Below, one piece after another: positions 7,168-17,475 of a stretch of DNA of 58,963 nucleotides; within the stretch, counting starts at the first letter, position 1, and the number at the start of each line of letters is the position of its first letter. Under the pieces are notes generated by a model, which searched no databases, was not told the origin of the DNA, and was given only the letters and a program-made list of their open reading frames with translations. The position numbers and the translations under genes were made by a program. The DNA lies in NCBI RefSeq assembly GCF_001513955.1, contig NZ_KQ948148.1, forward strand, positions 428,019 to 486,981, given 5' to 3'. This stretch comes from Streptomyces pseudovenezuelae. GTDB taxonomy: Bacteria; Actinomycetota; Actinomycetes; Streptomycetales; Streptomycetaceae.

Positions 7168-8598
7168 ATGAACCGCACCCGCCGTACCGGGAACAACGGG
7201 AACAACACGTCCCACCTCCGCTCCCGGGGCGCGAGCCACCAGCGCTCCCGCCCGGCCGCCGCTCCCCGCGGCGAGTTCACCCTCCCCACCACCGTCACCG
7301 AGGCCCTGCCCGCGGTGGAGGCGTTCGCCGACCTCGACCTGCCCGAGCGCCTGCAGGCCGCGCTCCTGGCCGAGGGTGTGACCACGCCCTTCCCCATCCA
7401 GGCGGCGACCCTGCCGAACTCCCTGGCCGGCCGTGACGTCCTGGGCCGTGGCCGCACCGGCTCGGGCAAGACGCTCGCCTTCGGTCTGCCGCTGCTCGCC
7501 CGCCTGGACGGACAGCGCGCCGAGCCCCGGCACCCGCTCGCCCTGGTCCTCGTACCGACCCGCGAGCTCGCCCAGCAGGTCACCGACGCGCTCACCCCCT
7601 ACGCGCGGGCGCTGCGCCTGCGCGCGGCCACCGTCGTCGGCGGCATGTCGATCGGCCGCCAGGCGTCCGCGCTGCGGGCCGGCGCCGAGGTCCTGGTGGC
7701 GACGCCCGGCCGGCTCAAGGACCTCATCGAGCGCGGCGACTGCAGCCTGAGCCAGGTGACGATGACCGTCCTGGACGAGGCCGACCAGATGACCGACATG
7801 GGCTTCATGCCCCAGGTCACCGCCCTGCTCGACCAGGTACGCCCCGACGGCCAGCGGATGCTCTTCTCCGCCACGCTCGACCGCAACATCGACCGGCTGG
7901 TGCGCAACTACCTGCACGACCCGGTGGTGCACTCGGTCGACCCGTCGGCGGGCACCGTCACCACCATGGACCACCACCTCCTGCACGTGCGGGACGACGA
8001 CAAGCACACCACCGCCACCGAGATCGCCGCCCGCGACGGCCGGGTGATCATGTTCCTGGACACCAAGCACGCGGCGGAGCGCCTCGCCAAGCACCTGCTG
8101 TCGGTGGGCGTGCGGGCCTCGGCGCTGCACGGCGGCAAGTCCCAGCCGCAGCGCACCCGCACCCTCGGCCAGTTCAAGGACGGCCAGGTCACCGTCCTGG
8201 TGGCGACCAACGTCGCGGCCCGCGGCATCCACGTCGACGACGTCGACCTCGTCGTCAACTTCGACCCGCCCGCGGACCACAAGGACTACCTGCACCGCGG
8301 CGGCCGGACCGCCCGCGCCGGCGAGTCCGGCACCGTCGTCACCCTGGTCCTGCCGCACCAGCGGCGCGCGGTGGACCGTCTGATGTCCGACGCCGGCGTC
8401 ACCGCGCGGACCACCCGGGTCCGCCCGGGCGAGGCCGAGCTGAACCGCATCACCGGCGCCCGCACCCCCTCCGGCGTGCCCGTCACCCTGCCCGCTCCGG
8501 CGCCCGCCGAGACCCCGAGGCGCTCCGGGTCCGCGGGACGGAACCGCAGCAGCCGCTCCGCGCGGGGCCGCCGCCGCTCCACCCCCACCAGCCGATAG
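7168..8598 (+). CDS. DEAD-box ATP-dependent RNA helicase
   Basis: A 476-residue cytoplasmic RNA helicase. After a basic Arg/Asn-rich N-tail of about 35 residues come the Q-motif region (TPFPIQ), Walker A GRTGSGKT (95-102), DEAD (203-206), SAT (234-236) and, in the second RecA domain, ARGIHVDDVDLVVNFD and HRGGRTARAG. It ends in a basic, Ser/Arg-rich tail. This is the CsdA/RhlE type associated with ribosome assembly and cold adaptation, which fits the cold-shock gene 200 bp upstream. ATG 7168 follows the Shine-Dalgarno GAGGAAGG. The leader carries an AT-rich terminator-like hairpin. Confidence 0.93.
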   Translation: MNRTRRTGNNGNNTSHLRSRGASHQRSRPAAAPRGEFTLPTTVTEALPAVEAFADLDLPERLQAALLAEGVTTPFPIQAATLPNSLAGRDVLGRGRTGSGKTLAFGLPLLARLDGQRAEPRHPLALVLVPTRELAQQVTDALTPYARALRLRAATVVGGMSIGRQASALRAGAEVLVATPGRLKDLIERGDCSLSQVTMTVLDEADQMTDMGFMPQVTALLDQVRPDGQRMLFSATLDRNIDRLVRNYLHDPVVHSVDPSAGTVTTMDHHLLHVRDDDKHTTATEIAARDGRVIMFLDTKHAAERLAKHLLSVGVRASALHGGKSQPQRTRTLGQFKDGQVTVLVATNVAARGIHVDDVDLVVNFDPPADHKDYLHRGGRTARAGESGTVVTLVLPHQRRAVDRLMSDAGVTARTTRVRPGEAELNRITGARTPSGVPVTLPAPAPAETPRRSGSAGRNRSSRSARGRRRSTPTSR

Positions 8599-8722
8599 CC
8601 GTACGACCGACTGACGGGGCCGGTGGCCGCGCCGCCGGTGTCCCCCGTCGAGAAGGAGACGAACAGGGCCGCACCCTGGCCGTTCTCACCGTCACGTCCC
8701 GACCGCTCCCCGTGGAGGCACC

Positions 8723-9025
8723 ATGCGCATCGTCATCGCACGTTTTCCCTTCGACCTGACCATGAGCGAGGTCGAGAGGTCGATGGACGGCATCCAGCCC
8801 GAACCCGCCACCGGCCTGTGTGTGACCGTCGGCCCCCACGTCTACCCGGTCAAGCAGGTCGGTCAGGTCATCACCCGGCAGGACCGCCGCGACTTCACCG
8901 CCAGCGAGGTCGGCCGGGCCCTGACCCGGCTCGGCTTCACCTGCCACGAGGTCCAGCCGCCCCGCCAGGAAGCCTTCAACGACCCGGCGGCGTCGCTGCC
9001 CTGGGCCGACACCCCGCTGGGCTGA
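8723..9025 (+). CDS. Conserved hypothetical protein (100 aa)
   Basis: A 100-residue soluble protein starting at an ATG behind GGAGGC. No domain is recognised. The first half reads like a small alpha/beta fold (MRIVIARFPFDLTMSEVERSM), and a repeated V-G-x-V-I/ALTRLGF pattern follows. It lies in the same direction after the DEAD-box helicase with a 124-bp gap. It resembles a small protein I recall beside the cold-shock/helicase pair in other Streptomyces genomes, but I cannot name a function. Confidence 0.7.
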   Translation: MRIVIARFPFDLTMSEVERSMDGIQPEPATGLCVTVGPHVYPVKQVGQVITRQDRRDFTASEVGRALTRLGFTCHEVQPPRQEAFNDPAASLPWADTPLG

Positions 9026-9220
9026 CGCAGCAGGGCGCACGGCACGGCGGTCACGCAGCCGCACCCTCCCGCCGTGCGGCGCCCGCCCCGGGATCACCGC
9101 GTTCCGTTCCCCCTCCCCGCCGCCGCGTGCAAGACTGCGGCTCCGCACGGCAGCGCCGCCGTGGTGCCCTCTCCTCTGTCATCGCTTGAGCCGGGAGCCG
9201 CGCGGCGGGACGCTGGGAGC

Positions 9221-11659
9221 ATGGACAGCAGGGGCGGCACACCCGGAGGCACCGTGGAGGGACGCGCACCCGAGGACCTGGCGGTCGTCGTCGACGACGC
9301 CGGGACCATCACGGTGTGGAGCGCCGGGGCGCGTCAGCTGCTCGGATACGAGGCCGAAGAGGTCGTAGGACACCCCGCGTCCGACCTGCTCGCCGCCGAT
9401 CTGCCCGAGTCCGCCCGCCGCCATGTCGCCGAGGGCCGGCGCTGGGCCACCGAGGTCGCGCTGCGGCACCGGGGTGGCGGCCGGATCGTCGTACGGCTGA
9501 AGGGGACACCGCTCGCGGACGGCGACGGCGCGCGGCCGTGGCTGGTGACCGCGGCCGCCCGGGAGCACATGGCCGGGCCCGTCGGACCGGACGCGGAGGC
9601 CCTGTGGGACCTCACGCTCGCGCAGTTGCCCGTGCCGGTCGCGGTCTACGACACCGAGGCCCGGCTGGTGTCGGCCAACGAGGCCATGACCCGGGTGATG
9701 GGCCGCAGCGTCACCGAGATGCGCGGGCTGACCCTGTGGGAGATCGAGCCGAACCCGCCCTTCGACGAGTACGACCGCCTCCAGCATCAGGTGCTGCTCA
9801 CCGGCGAACCGCTCTTCCACGAGAACTACGGACAGGCCCCCGGCGAGGTGCGGGGCCACGCCTGGTCGATGTTCCTCTCCCCGCTGAAGGACGAGAGCGG
9901 CGCGGTGCGGGGTCTGTCCGCGGCCGTCTTCGACACCACCGAGCAGTACTGGGCCCGCCGCCGCCTCGCCGTCCTCAACGACGCCAGCCTCCGCATCGGC
10001 ACCACCCTGGACGTGACCCGGACCGCCGACGAGCTGGCCGAGGTGGCCGTGACCGGCTTCGCGGACTTCGTCACCGTGGACCTGCTGGAGTCGGTGGCGT
10101 TCGGCGAGGAACCGGAACCGGTGCCCCCGGACCGGCCGGTCACGGTGCGCCGTACGGCACAGCGCTCGGTCCTCGACGGCTGCCCGGAGTCGGTGGTCCC
10201 CACCGGCGAGCGGACGTTCTACCCGGTGGACACGCCCCCGATGCGGGCCCTGATCGCCGGTCGCGGCAACCGGCCGGGGCCCTTGGACCCCGGGATGCGG
10301 GAGTGGATCGAGTCCTCCCCCGCCCGTGCCGAGACCGTGGCCAAGTACATGATCCACTCGGTGCTGATGGTGCCGGTGCGCGCCCGAGGGGTCACCCTCG
10401 GCCTGGTGCACTTCCTGCGCCACCGTACGGCGGAGCCCTTCAGCGAGGACGACCTGCTGCTCGCGGAGGAGATCGTCGCGAGGGCCGCGGTGAGCGTGGA
10501 CAACGCCCGCCGCTACACCCACGAACGCCGTACCGCGCTCACCCTCCAGCGCAGCCTGCTGCCCGAGCGGCCGCCGGACCTCGCGGCCATGGAGGTGGCG
10601 TACCGCTATCTCCCGGCGGGCTCCGGCGCGGACGTGGGCGGGGACTGGTTCGACGTCATCCCGCTGTCCGGCGCCCGGGTCGCCCTGGTCGTGGGCGACG
10701 TGGTGGGCCACGGCATCCACGCCTCGGCGACGATGGGCCGGCTGCGCACGGCCGTACGCACCCTCGCGGACGTCGACCTCGCCCCCGACGAACTCCTCAC
10801 CCAGCTCGACGACCTGGTCGTCAGGCTCGACCGGGAGGAGGGGCCGGACACCCGCGACCGGGGTACGGAGGCCCCGACACCGAGCGAGGTGGGGGCCACC
10901 TGCCTCTACGCCGTCTACGACCCGGTCTCCCGGCGCTGCACGATGGCCCGCGCCGGCCACCCGCCGCCGGCCGTGGTCACCCCGGACGGCGAGGTCCGCT
11001 TCCTGAAGCTCCCGACCGGACCGCCCCTCGGCCTCGGCGGGCTGCCGTTCGAGTCCGTCGAGGTGGAACTGGAGGAGGGCAGCCTGCTCGCCCTCTACAC
11101 CGACGGACTGGTCGAGACGCCCGACCGCGACATCGAGGTCGGGCTGAACCTGCTGCGCGGCGCCCTCGCCGACAAGGCGGGCCCGCTGGAGGAGACCTGC
11201 GACGAGGTCCTGCGGACGGTCCTGCCGGCCCGCCCGGCCGACGACATCGTCCTGATGCTGGCCCGCACCTCGGCCCTGGACGCCGGGAAGGTCCGCACCT
11301 GGCAGCTCCGGCGGGACCCGGCGGCGGTCGCACGGGCCCGCAAGGCGGCGAGCGAACAGGTGACGGCGTGGGGCCTGGGGGACGCCTCCTTCGCGACGGA
11401 ACTGATCGTCAGCGAGCTCGTCACGAACGCCGTCCGCTACGGCGACGACCCCGTCGTCCTCCGGCTGATCCGTGACCACGCGCTGATCTGCGAGGTCTCC
11501 GACGGCAGCAGTACGGCTCCGCACCTGCGGCGGGCGAGGGTGTTCGACGAGGGCGGGCGCGGGCTGCTGCTGGTCGCGCAGATGGCGGAGCGCTGGGGGA
11601 GCCGGCAGACGGCCACGGGGAAGACGATCTGGGCGGAGCTGGGGCTGGCGGACGAGTAG
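9221..11659 (+). CDS. PAS-PAS-GAF-SpoIIE phosphatase with ATP-binding domain
   Basis: An 812-residue multidomain signalling protein. In order: PAS (about 12-112), second PAS (about 130-245), GAF (about 260-430), PP2C/SpoIIE phosphatase (about 455-683, with GADVGGDWFDVI and GDVVGHG metal-binding motifs) and a C-terminal HATPase_c anti-sigma-like kinase domain (about 690-810, SELVTNAVRYGD and GRGLLLVAQMAERWG). Such proteins control partner switching by dephosphorylating anti-anti-sigma factors, usually for SigB/SigF-like stress sigma factors. No sigma or STAS gene lies nearby, so the target is encoded elsewhere. ATG 9221 was chosen as it starts at the first PAS domain. Confidence 0.9.
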   Translation: MDSRGGTPGGTVEGRAPEDLAVVVDDAGTITVWSAGARQLLGYEAEEVVGHPASDLLAADLPESARRHVAEGRRWATEVALRHRGGGRIVVRLKGTPLADGDGARPWLVTAAAREHMAGPVGPDAEALWDLTLAQLPVPVAVYDTEARLVSANEAMTRVMGRSVTEMRGLTLWEIEPNPPFDEYDRLQHQVLLTGEPLFHENYGQAPGEVRGHAWSMFLSPLKDESGAVRGLSAAVFDTTEQYWARRRLAVLNDASLRIGTTLDVTRTADELAEVAVTGFADFVTVDLLESVAFGEEPEPVPPDRPVTVRRTAQRSVLDGCPESVVPTGERTFYPVDTPPMRALIAGRGNRPGPLDPGMREWIESSPARAETVAKYMIHSVLMVPVRARGVTLGLVHFLRHRTAEPFSEDDLLLAEEIVARAAVSVDNARRYTHERRTALTLQRSLLPERPPDLAAMEVAYRYLPAGSGADVGGDWFDVIPLSGARVALVVGDVVGHGIHASATMGRLRTAVRTLADVDLAPDELLTQLDDLVVRLDREEGPDTRDRGTEAPTPSEVGATCLYAVYDPVSRRCTMARAGHPPPAVVTPDGEVRFLKLPTGPPLGLGGLPFESVEVELEEGSLLALYTDGLVETPDRDIEVGLNLLRGALADKAGPLEETCDEVLRTVLPARPADDIVLMLARTSALDAGKVRTWQLRRDPAAVARARKAASEQVTAWGLGDASFATELIVSELVTNAVRYGDDPVVLRLIRDHALICEVSDGSSTAPHLRRARVFDEGGRGLLLVAQMAERWGSRQTATGKTIWAELGLADE

Positions 11660-11755
11660 GCGCCGGTGGCCGGTCCGTGGGTTGCCCGGGTTACCCGGTT
11701 TGCGCGGGACGGCAAACGGAACGGTGAATTCATCAGCCTGTGCGACGATGCGCGC

Positions 11756-12859
11756 GTGAACGCACCCTCCAGCCCTTCCACCGGCCCGTCCCCGACGGAG
11801 CCGGCCCCCAAGTCCTCCGGTTTCGCGGCGGAGTTCAAGGACGCCGTGACGTTCCGGGCCTTCGGCCTGGTCCTCGGCGGCCTGCTGGTCCAACTCGCCT
11901 TCGTCCTCTCGTACGTCGGCGCCTTCCACTCCCCCACCCCCCACCGCATCCCCGTGGCCGTGGTGGCGCCCCCGCAAGCGTCCTCGAAGATCGTCGCCCA
12001 GCTGAACGCGCTGGCCGGCGAACCCGTGAAGGCGACGGCGGCCTCCAGTACGGCCGTTGCCCGTGAGTGGGTCATGACGCGCCGCACGGACGCGGCCTTC
12101 CTCTTCGATCCGAAGGGCACCGAGGACACCCTGCTGGTCGCCTCGGCGGGCGGCCCGTCGGTCTCCCAGACGGCCACCCAGATCGCCCAGAAGATCGAGG
12201 CGTCCGAGAAACGCCGGATCACGGTGACGGACATCCAGTCCCCCAACTCCGGCGACGGCCGCGGCATGACGTCCTTCTACCTGGTCCTGGGCTGGGTGAT
12301 CGGCGGCTACCTCACGGCGACGATCATGGGCATGGCGTCCGGCTCCCGCCCGGCGAACCGCCCCCGCACCCTGATCCGCCTGGCGGTCCTGATCCCGTAC
12401 GCGGTGGTCTCGGGCGTGGCCGGAGCGGTGATCGTGGGACCGGTGTTCGACGCCCTGGGCGGCCACTTCTGGGCTCTGAGCGCGATCGGGACGCTGACCG
12501 TCATGGCCTCGGCGGCCACGGCACTGGCCCTGCAGACCCTGCTGGGCCTGCTCGGCACCGGCCTGGTCATCCTCCTGTTCGTGGTCCTCGGCAACCCGAG
12601 CTCGGGCGGCGTCTACCCGGCCCCTCTCCTGCCCGCCTTCTGGAGCGCGATCGGCCAGGCGTTGCCGCCGGGCGCGGGGACGACCCTGGTCCGCAACACG
12701 GTGTACTTCTCGGGCCACGCGACGAGTTCGGCGCTGTGGGTGCTGGGGGCGTACGCGGTGGGCGGAGCGGTGCTCGCCTGGGGGGCGTCCTGGTGGCGGG
12801 AAGGGCGAGGCAGTGCCGCGAAGGTGAGTCCCGGGACGGAGGCTCCGGTGACCGTCTGA
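11756..12859 (+). CDS. DUF3533 / YhgE-Pip-like membrane protein
   Basis: A 367-residue membrane protein. One N-terminal transmembrane helix (GLVLGGLLVQLAFVLSYVGAF) is followed by an extracytoplasmic domain of about 130 residues starting at HRIPVAVV. At least five C-terminal helices come next, including LVLGWVIGGYLTATIMGM and LGLLGTGLVILLFVVLGN. This is the ABC-2-permease-like or DUF3533 arrangement, as in phage-infection-protein-like exporters. GTG 11756 gives a sensible start; upstream in-frame sequence is rich in rare residues. No ATPase partner is adjacent. Transport substrate unknown. Confidence 0.75.
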   Translation: MNAPSSPSTGPSPTEPAPKSSGFAAEFKDAVTFRAFGLVLGGLLVQLAFVLSYVGAFHSPTPHRIPVAVVAPPQASSKIVAQLNALAGEPVKATAASSTAVAREWVMTRRTDAAFLFDPKGTEDTLLVASAGGPSVSQTATQIAQKIEASEKRRITVTDIQSPNSGDGRGMTSFYLVLGWVIGGYLTATIMGMASGSRPANRPRTLIRLAVLIPYAVVSGVAGAVIVGPVFDALGGHFWALSAIGTLTVMASAATALALQTLLGLLGTGLVILLFVVLGNPSSGGVYPAPLLPAFWSAIGQALPPGAGTTLVRNTVYFSGHATSSALWVLGAYAVGGAVLAWGASWWREGRGSAAKVSPGTEAPVTV

Positions 12860-12922
12860 CGGGCCCCTGCGCGGGCCGGGGTCCGGGTGGGCGACGCCGT
12901 ACCGTCGACCACCCGGACGGCC

Positions 12923-14158
12923 TCAGGCCGTCGCCGCCGCCGGGACCGGGCCCCTCGCCCTCGCCACCCGCGCCCTGCGCAGGAACGGCCTCTCGATGGC
13001 GTAGTACGACAGCAGGGCCATCAGCAGTGTCAGCACCACCGTCGCCGCCAGTCGTCCCTCCTGGACGCCGAGGGAGGCGAGGAGTCGTACGACCGGGTAG
13101 TGCCAGAGGTAGATGCCGTAGCTCAGGTTGCGGCCCACCCAGGCCAGGGGGGTCAGGGCCAGCAGGCGGGACAGGCGGTTCTCGGGGCGCAGTTCCAGGG
13201 CGGTGACCAGGGTGGCGGAGAGGGCGGCCACGGCGAGGATGCCGACGGTGTACCACGTGGCCGTCCACACACCGAGGTCCTCGGTGACCGGTACCTGCCA
13301 GGCGATGAGAGCCAGCAGGGCGAGGGACGGCCAGGCCAGCCGGGCGGACCAGGTGCGCAGGAGGTCAAGGCGCGGGTCGTCGGAGCGCAGGCGGGCCAGG
13401 GCCACGGCCACCAGGGCGCCGGCCAGCAGCTGGTCGGCGCGGGTGTCGGTGCCGTTGTAGATGCGGTGGGCCGCCTCCGGGGTCCACAGCACGCAGCGCC
13501 AGAGCAGCGGGAGCACGCACAGGGCGGCCGTGCTCAGCAGGACCGTGCGGGCCCGGAACCGTCGCAGGAGGAAGAGCAGGGCGAGCGGCCACAGCAGGTA
13601 GAACTGCTCCTCCACACCCAGGGACCAGGTGTGCGCGAGCGGGCTGGTGAGGTCGGAGTAGGCGCCGGGCTCCATGGCCCGTACGACGTTGGTGAGGAAG
13701 ACGGCCGACAGGCCCGCGGCCTGGAGCGAGCCGTCGAAGCCCCACAGGGACGTCGTCGACGCGAGCAGCACGCAGACCGCGCACAGCGCCAGCAGGGCGG
13801 GGACGAGCCGCAGCCAGCGGCGGCGGTAGAACGACATGAGGGAGATCCCGCCGCGGCGGACGTACTCGGCGATCAGCAGGCGGGTGATGACGAAGCCGCT
13901 GATGGTGAAGAAGACGTCCACGGCGACCGCGCCGCCCGGCAGCACGTCGGGCTCCACGTGGTGGACGATGACCAGCGCCACCGCGAAGGTGCGCAGTCCG
14001 TCCAGGCCGCTCACCCGGCCGGTGCGGGACACCGCGGACGGAAAACCCCGGCTCGCACGGGGTGCGACCGGGGCGGGGGGTCTGCGGACACCGACCGCCG
14101 TGTCCGCTCCTTCCTGCTCGGTGTCCGCCACGGCTGTCGAGTCCGGTGCCTTCGCCAT
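12923..14158 (-). CDS. OafA/YrhL-type membrane acyltransferase
   Basis: A 411-residue acyltransferase-3 protein with about ten transmembrane helices after a cytoplasmic N-tail of about 50 residues. Family motifs are visible: GLDGLRTFAVALVIVHHVEP (His66-His67), FFTISGFVITRLL, FYRRRWLRLVPAL and HTWSLGVEEQFYLLWP. These enzymes acetylate or acylate extracytoplasmic sugars such as cell-wall polymers or exported glycans. There is no extra SGNH domain. It is divergent from the OmpR-type two-component operon across 162 bp. Confidence 0.9.
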   Translation of the reverse strand: MAKAPDSTAVADTEQEGADTAVGVRRPPAPVAPRASRGFPSAVSRTGRVSGLDGLRTFAVALVIVHHVEPDVLPGGAVAVDVFFTISGFVITRLLIAEYVRRGGISLMSFYRRRWLRLVPALLALCAVCVLLASTTSLWGFDGSLQAAGLSAVFLTNVVRAMEPGAYSDLTSPLAHTWSLGVEEQFYLLWPLALLFLLRRFRARTVLLSTAALCVLPLLWRCVLWTPEAAHRIYNGTDTRADQLLAGALVAVALARLRSDDPRLDLLRTWSARLAWPSLALLALIAWQVPVTEDLGVWTATWYTVGILAVAALSATLVTALELRPENRLSRLLALTPLAWVGRNLSYGIYLWHYPVVRLLASLGVQEGRLAATVVLTLLMALLSYYAIERPFLRRARVARARGPVPAAATA

Positions 14159-14320
14159 GAAAGAGATCTCTTCTCACCTGCCCGCTGAATCGAGTAATCC
14201 CGGTGCGCCTAACCGGAAATCACGCTCGCATGCGTCCCTGGGCGCCGACTGTGCGGAATCACCGCCCGGCCACAGCACGCGCACAGGGTCCGCTCAGACA
14301 CCCGCGGCACAGTCCCCGCT

Positions 14321-15039
<719 letters not shown>

Positions 15040-15043
<4 letters not shown>

Positions 15044-16506
15044 GGACCGGGCGTGCCGCCCGGTCGCTGCGGGCGCGGCTGGTGCTGTGCACCTCCCTGG
15101 TGCTGTGCGCGGTGTGCGTGACGATGGCCCTGACCACGGTGCTCGTGCAGCGGGCCCGGCTGCTGGACGAGCTGGACCAGCGGGTACGGGACGCTGCCGC
15201 GCGCAGCCAGGGCGGCGCCCGCCACCGGGCGGGCGGCGACACCGACCTGAGCTTCCTCAGCGAGCGGGGGCAGCCCGCCGGGACCGTGGCGGCCCGGACC
15301 GAGGACGGCCGGGTCACCGCGGCCGAGGTGGTGGCCCGGGGCGGCGCCCGCCGGAGCCTGACCGCGGACCAGCGCGCGGCCCTGACCGGGGTCCCCGCGG
15401 ACGGCGTCCCGCGCACCCGGACGATCCCGGGGCTCGGCACCTACCGGGTGACCGCCGTCGTCGGCGACGGGGCCGACGTCCTGGCCGCGCTGCCCATGGC
15501 CGCCGTACGGGACACGGTCCGTCAGCTGGTCGTGACCGAGACGGTGATCGCCGTGGCCGGGATCGCCGTGGCCGGCTGCGTGGGCGCGGTCGTCATACGG
15601 CGGCAACTGCGCCCCCTGGGGCGGGTGGCCGCCACCGCCGCCGAGGTCGCGCGGGCGCCGCTGGACCGCGGCGAAATCTTGGGCCTCACCCGGGTCCCGG
15701 CCGGGGACACCGACCCGGGCACCGAGGCCGGTCAGGTGGGTGCCGCGCTGAACCGGCTGATCGACCGGGTGGAGGCCGCGCTGGTCCAGCGGCAGCACAG
15801 CGAGGACCGGATGCGCCGCTTCCTCGCCGACGCGAGCCATGAGCTGCGCACTCCGCTCGCCTCCATCGCCGGGTACGCCGAGCTGATGGGCCGGGACGGG
15901 GCACGTGTCCGGCCGGAGTCGGCCTGGCAGCGGGTCGGCGCGCAGGCGGCCCGGATGACCGGGCTCGTCGAGGACCTGCTGCTGCTCGCCCGCCTCGACG
16001 AGGGACGGCCGCTGGAGACGGTGGAGGTCGGTCTGGCGACGCTGGTCGCGGAGGCGGTGTGGGACGCGCGGGCGGCGGGCGGCGATCACGACTGGCGGCT
16101 CGCCCTGCGCCTGGACGAACCGGCCACGGTGACGGGCGACCCGGCCCGGCTCACCCAGGTCGTGACGAACCTGCTGGCCAACGCGCGGGCCCACACCCCG
16201 GCGGGCACCCGGGTCACGGTCACGGTGGAGGCCACGCGCGCGTGCCGCGTGATCCGGGTCCGGGACGACGGCCCGGGCATCCCGCCGGCCCTCCTCCCGA
16301 CCGTCTTCGCCCGCTTCACCCGCGCGGACGCGTCCCGTGCCCGCGCCCAGAACGGCGGGGGCACGGGGCTGGGCCTCGCGATCACGGCGGCGATCGTACG
16401 AGCGCACGGCGGACACATCGAGGTGACGAGCGAACCGGGACAGACGGAGTTCACGGTGACGCTGCCGGGGGTGTCGGGGGTGGACGGGGTGCCGGGGGCG
16501 GGCTGA
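15040..16506 (+). CDS. OmpR-type sensor histidine kinase
   Basis: A 488-residue membrane kinase. Its first transmembrane helix (LVLCTSLVLCAVCVTMALTTV, about 11-33) is followed by an extracytoplasmic segment of about 130 residues, a second helix (about 165-190, VTETVIAVAGIAVAGCVGAVVI), HAMP, HisKA with SHELRTPLASIAGY (His267) and HATPase_c (about 370-480: LLANARAHTPAG, RVRDDGPGIPP, GTGLGLAIT). The GTG start overlaps the regulator stop. The last 60 codons are the source of the degenerate repeats that occupy the next 0.85 kb. Confidence 0.93.
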
Positions 16507-17320
16507 GGGGTTCCCGGGGCATCCGCGGAGGGGCTGGTCGGCGCCAGCGTGTGTACGGAGAGTGGCGGGGTGCGGTGCTCTCGCGGGACGGTGGTGCGGG
16601 GGCGCGCACGGGGCAGGTCGAGGGGGCCGGTGGAGCGGGGTGCGCCGAGTTCAGGGTGACGCTGCCCGGGGGCACGGGGTGCCGGGGGCGGGCTGAGAGC
16701 TTCCCGGGCATCCATGGAGCGGCCGGTCCTCGGCGCCGTGTGGGCGGAGGCCAGCGGGGGGCGTGGGGCTCGCGGGCGCGCACAGGGCGGGTCGAGGAGG
16801 CCCGGTGAACCAGGGTGCGCCGAGTTCTCGGTGACGCTGCCGGGGGCGGCGGGTGCGGCTATCCCGATCACGGCGGCGGTCTCGCGGGCGCACACACGGG
16901 CGCCGTCGGAGTGGGTGCGCCGAGTTCACGGTGACCTCACGATCGCGGGGGCGGTGGTGCGGAGGCGCACACAGTGCGCACCGAGTGCACGGTGACTGCC
17001 CGGGGTGCCGGGGGCGGCTTGAGGGTTTCCCGGGGCATCCATGGAGGGGCTGGTCTGCGCCGCCGTGTGTGCGGGGGCGGGCTCGCGGGCGTGCACGGGA
17101 CGGGTCGAGGAGGCCCGGTGAACCAGGGTGCGCCGAGTTCACGGTGACGCTGCCGGGGGCGACGGGTGCGGCAGTCCGGATCACGGCGGCGGTCGTACGG
17201 GCGCCGTCGGAGTGGGTGCGCGAGTTCACGGTGGCGCTGGCGGAGGGGCCGGTTCGCGTCGGCATGTGGGCGGCGGAGGGGCCGGGGCGTGGGCGTGGGG
17301 TGTGCCGGGTTCACGGGTGT
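16447..17320. repeat. Degenerate tandem array derived from the kinase 3' end
   Basis: The gap between the kinase and the DUF3500 gene has no convincing gene. It is filled with imperfect copies of the kinase terminal coding sequence plus its trailer. The core gagttcacggtgacgctgcc (parent at 16447) recurs with small changes at 16647, 16822, 16922, 16984, 17135 and 17222. Larger blocks repeat too: the trailer with a ggcatccatggag core appears three times, and a block around gaggcccggtgaaccag recurs 313 bp apart (about 16797 and 17110). Segments like atcacggcggcg from further inside the kinase recur near 16862 and 17178. This looks like serial unequal duplication followed by drift. Confidence 0.8.
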
Positions 17321-17475
17321 GGGTTTCTCAGGGGATTCACAGAGGTGCAGGTCCGGTGCGCCGGGGCCGTTGCCGTGGGGGGCGGGGTTCAGCTGGGACT
17401 CAGTTCGGTCGCCGAGGGTGGGGCGTCGTGGCCGTCCGAGGGCGGACGTGCCCATGACGAAGGGAGCCAGCGACG

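Noticed and set aside
9179..12718. Very long minus-strand open frame opposite the SpoIIE phosphatase gene
   Set aside because: It is an antisense shadow produced by GC-rich third codon positions; its translation is low-complexity and lacks any domain, while the plus-strand genes have clear motifs.
16651..17265. Minus-strand frame with repeated peptide APGSVTVNSAHPG
   Set aside because: The repetition is explained by the DNA repeat array; codon usage is not gene-like and copies differ by frame-breaking lengths.
16447..17320. Possible CRISPR array because of regularly recurring short cores
   Set aside because: Spacings are irregular, the spacers are themselves related to each other and to the kinase gene, and no cas genes are present.
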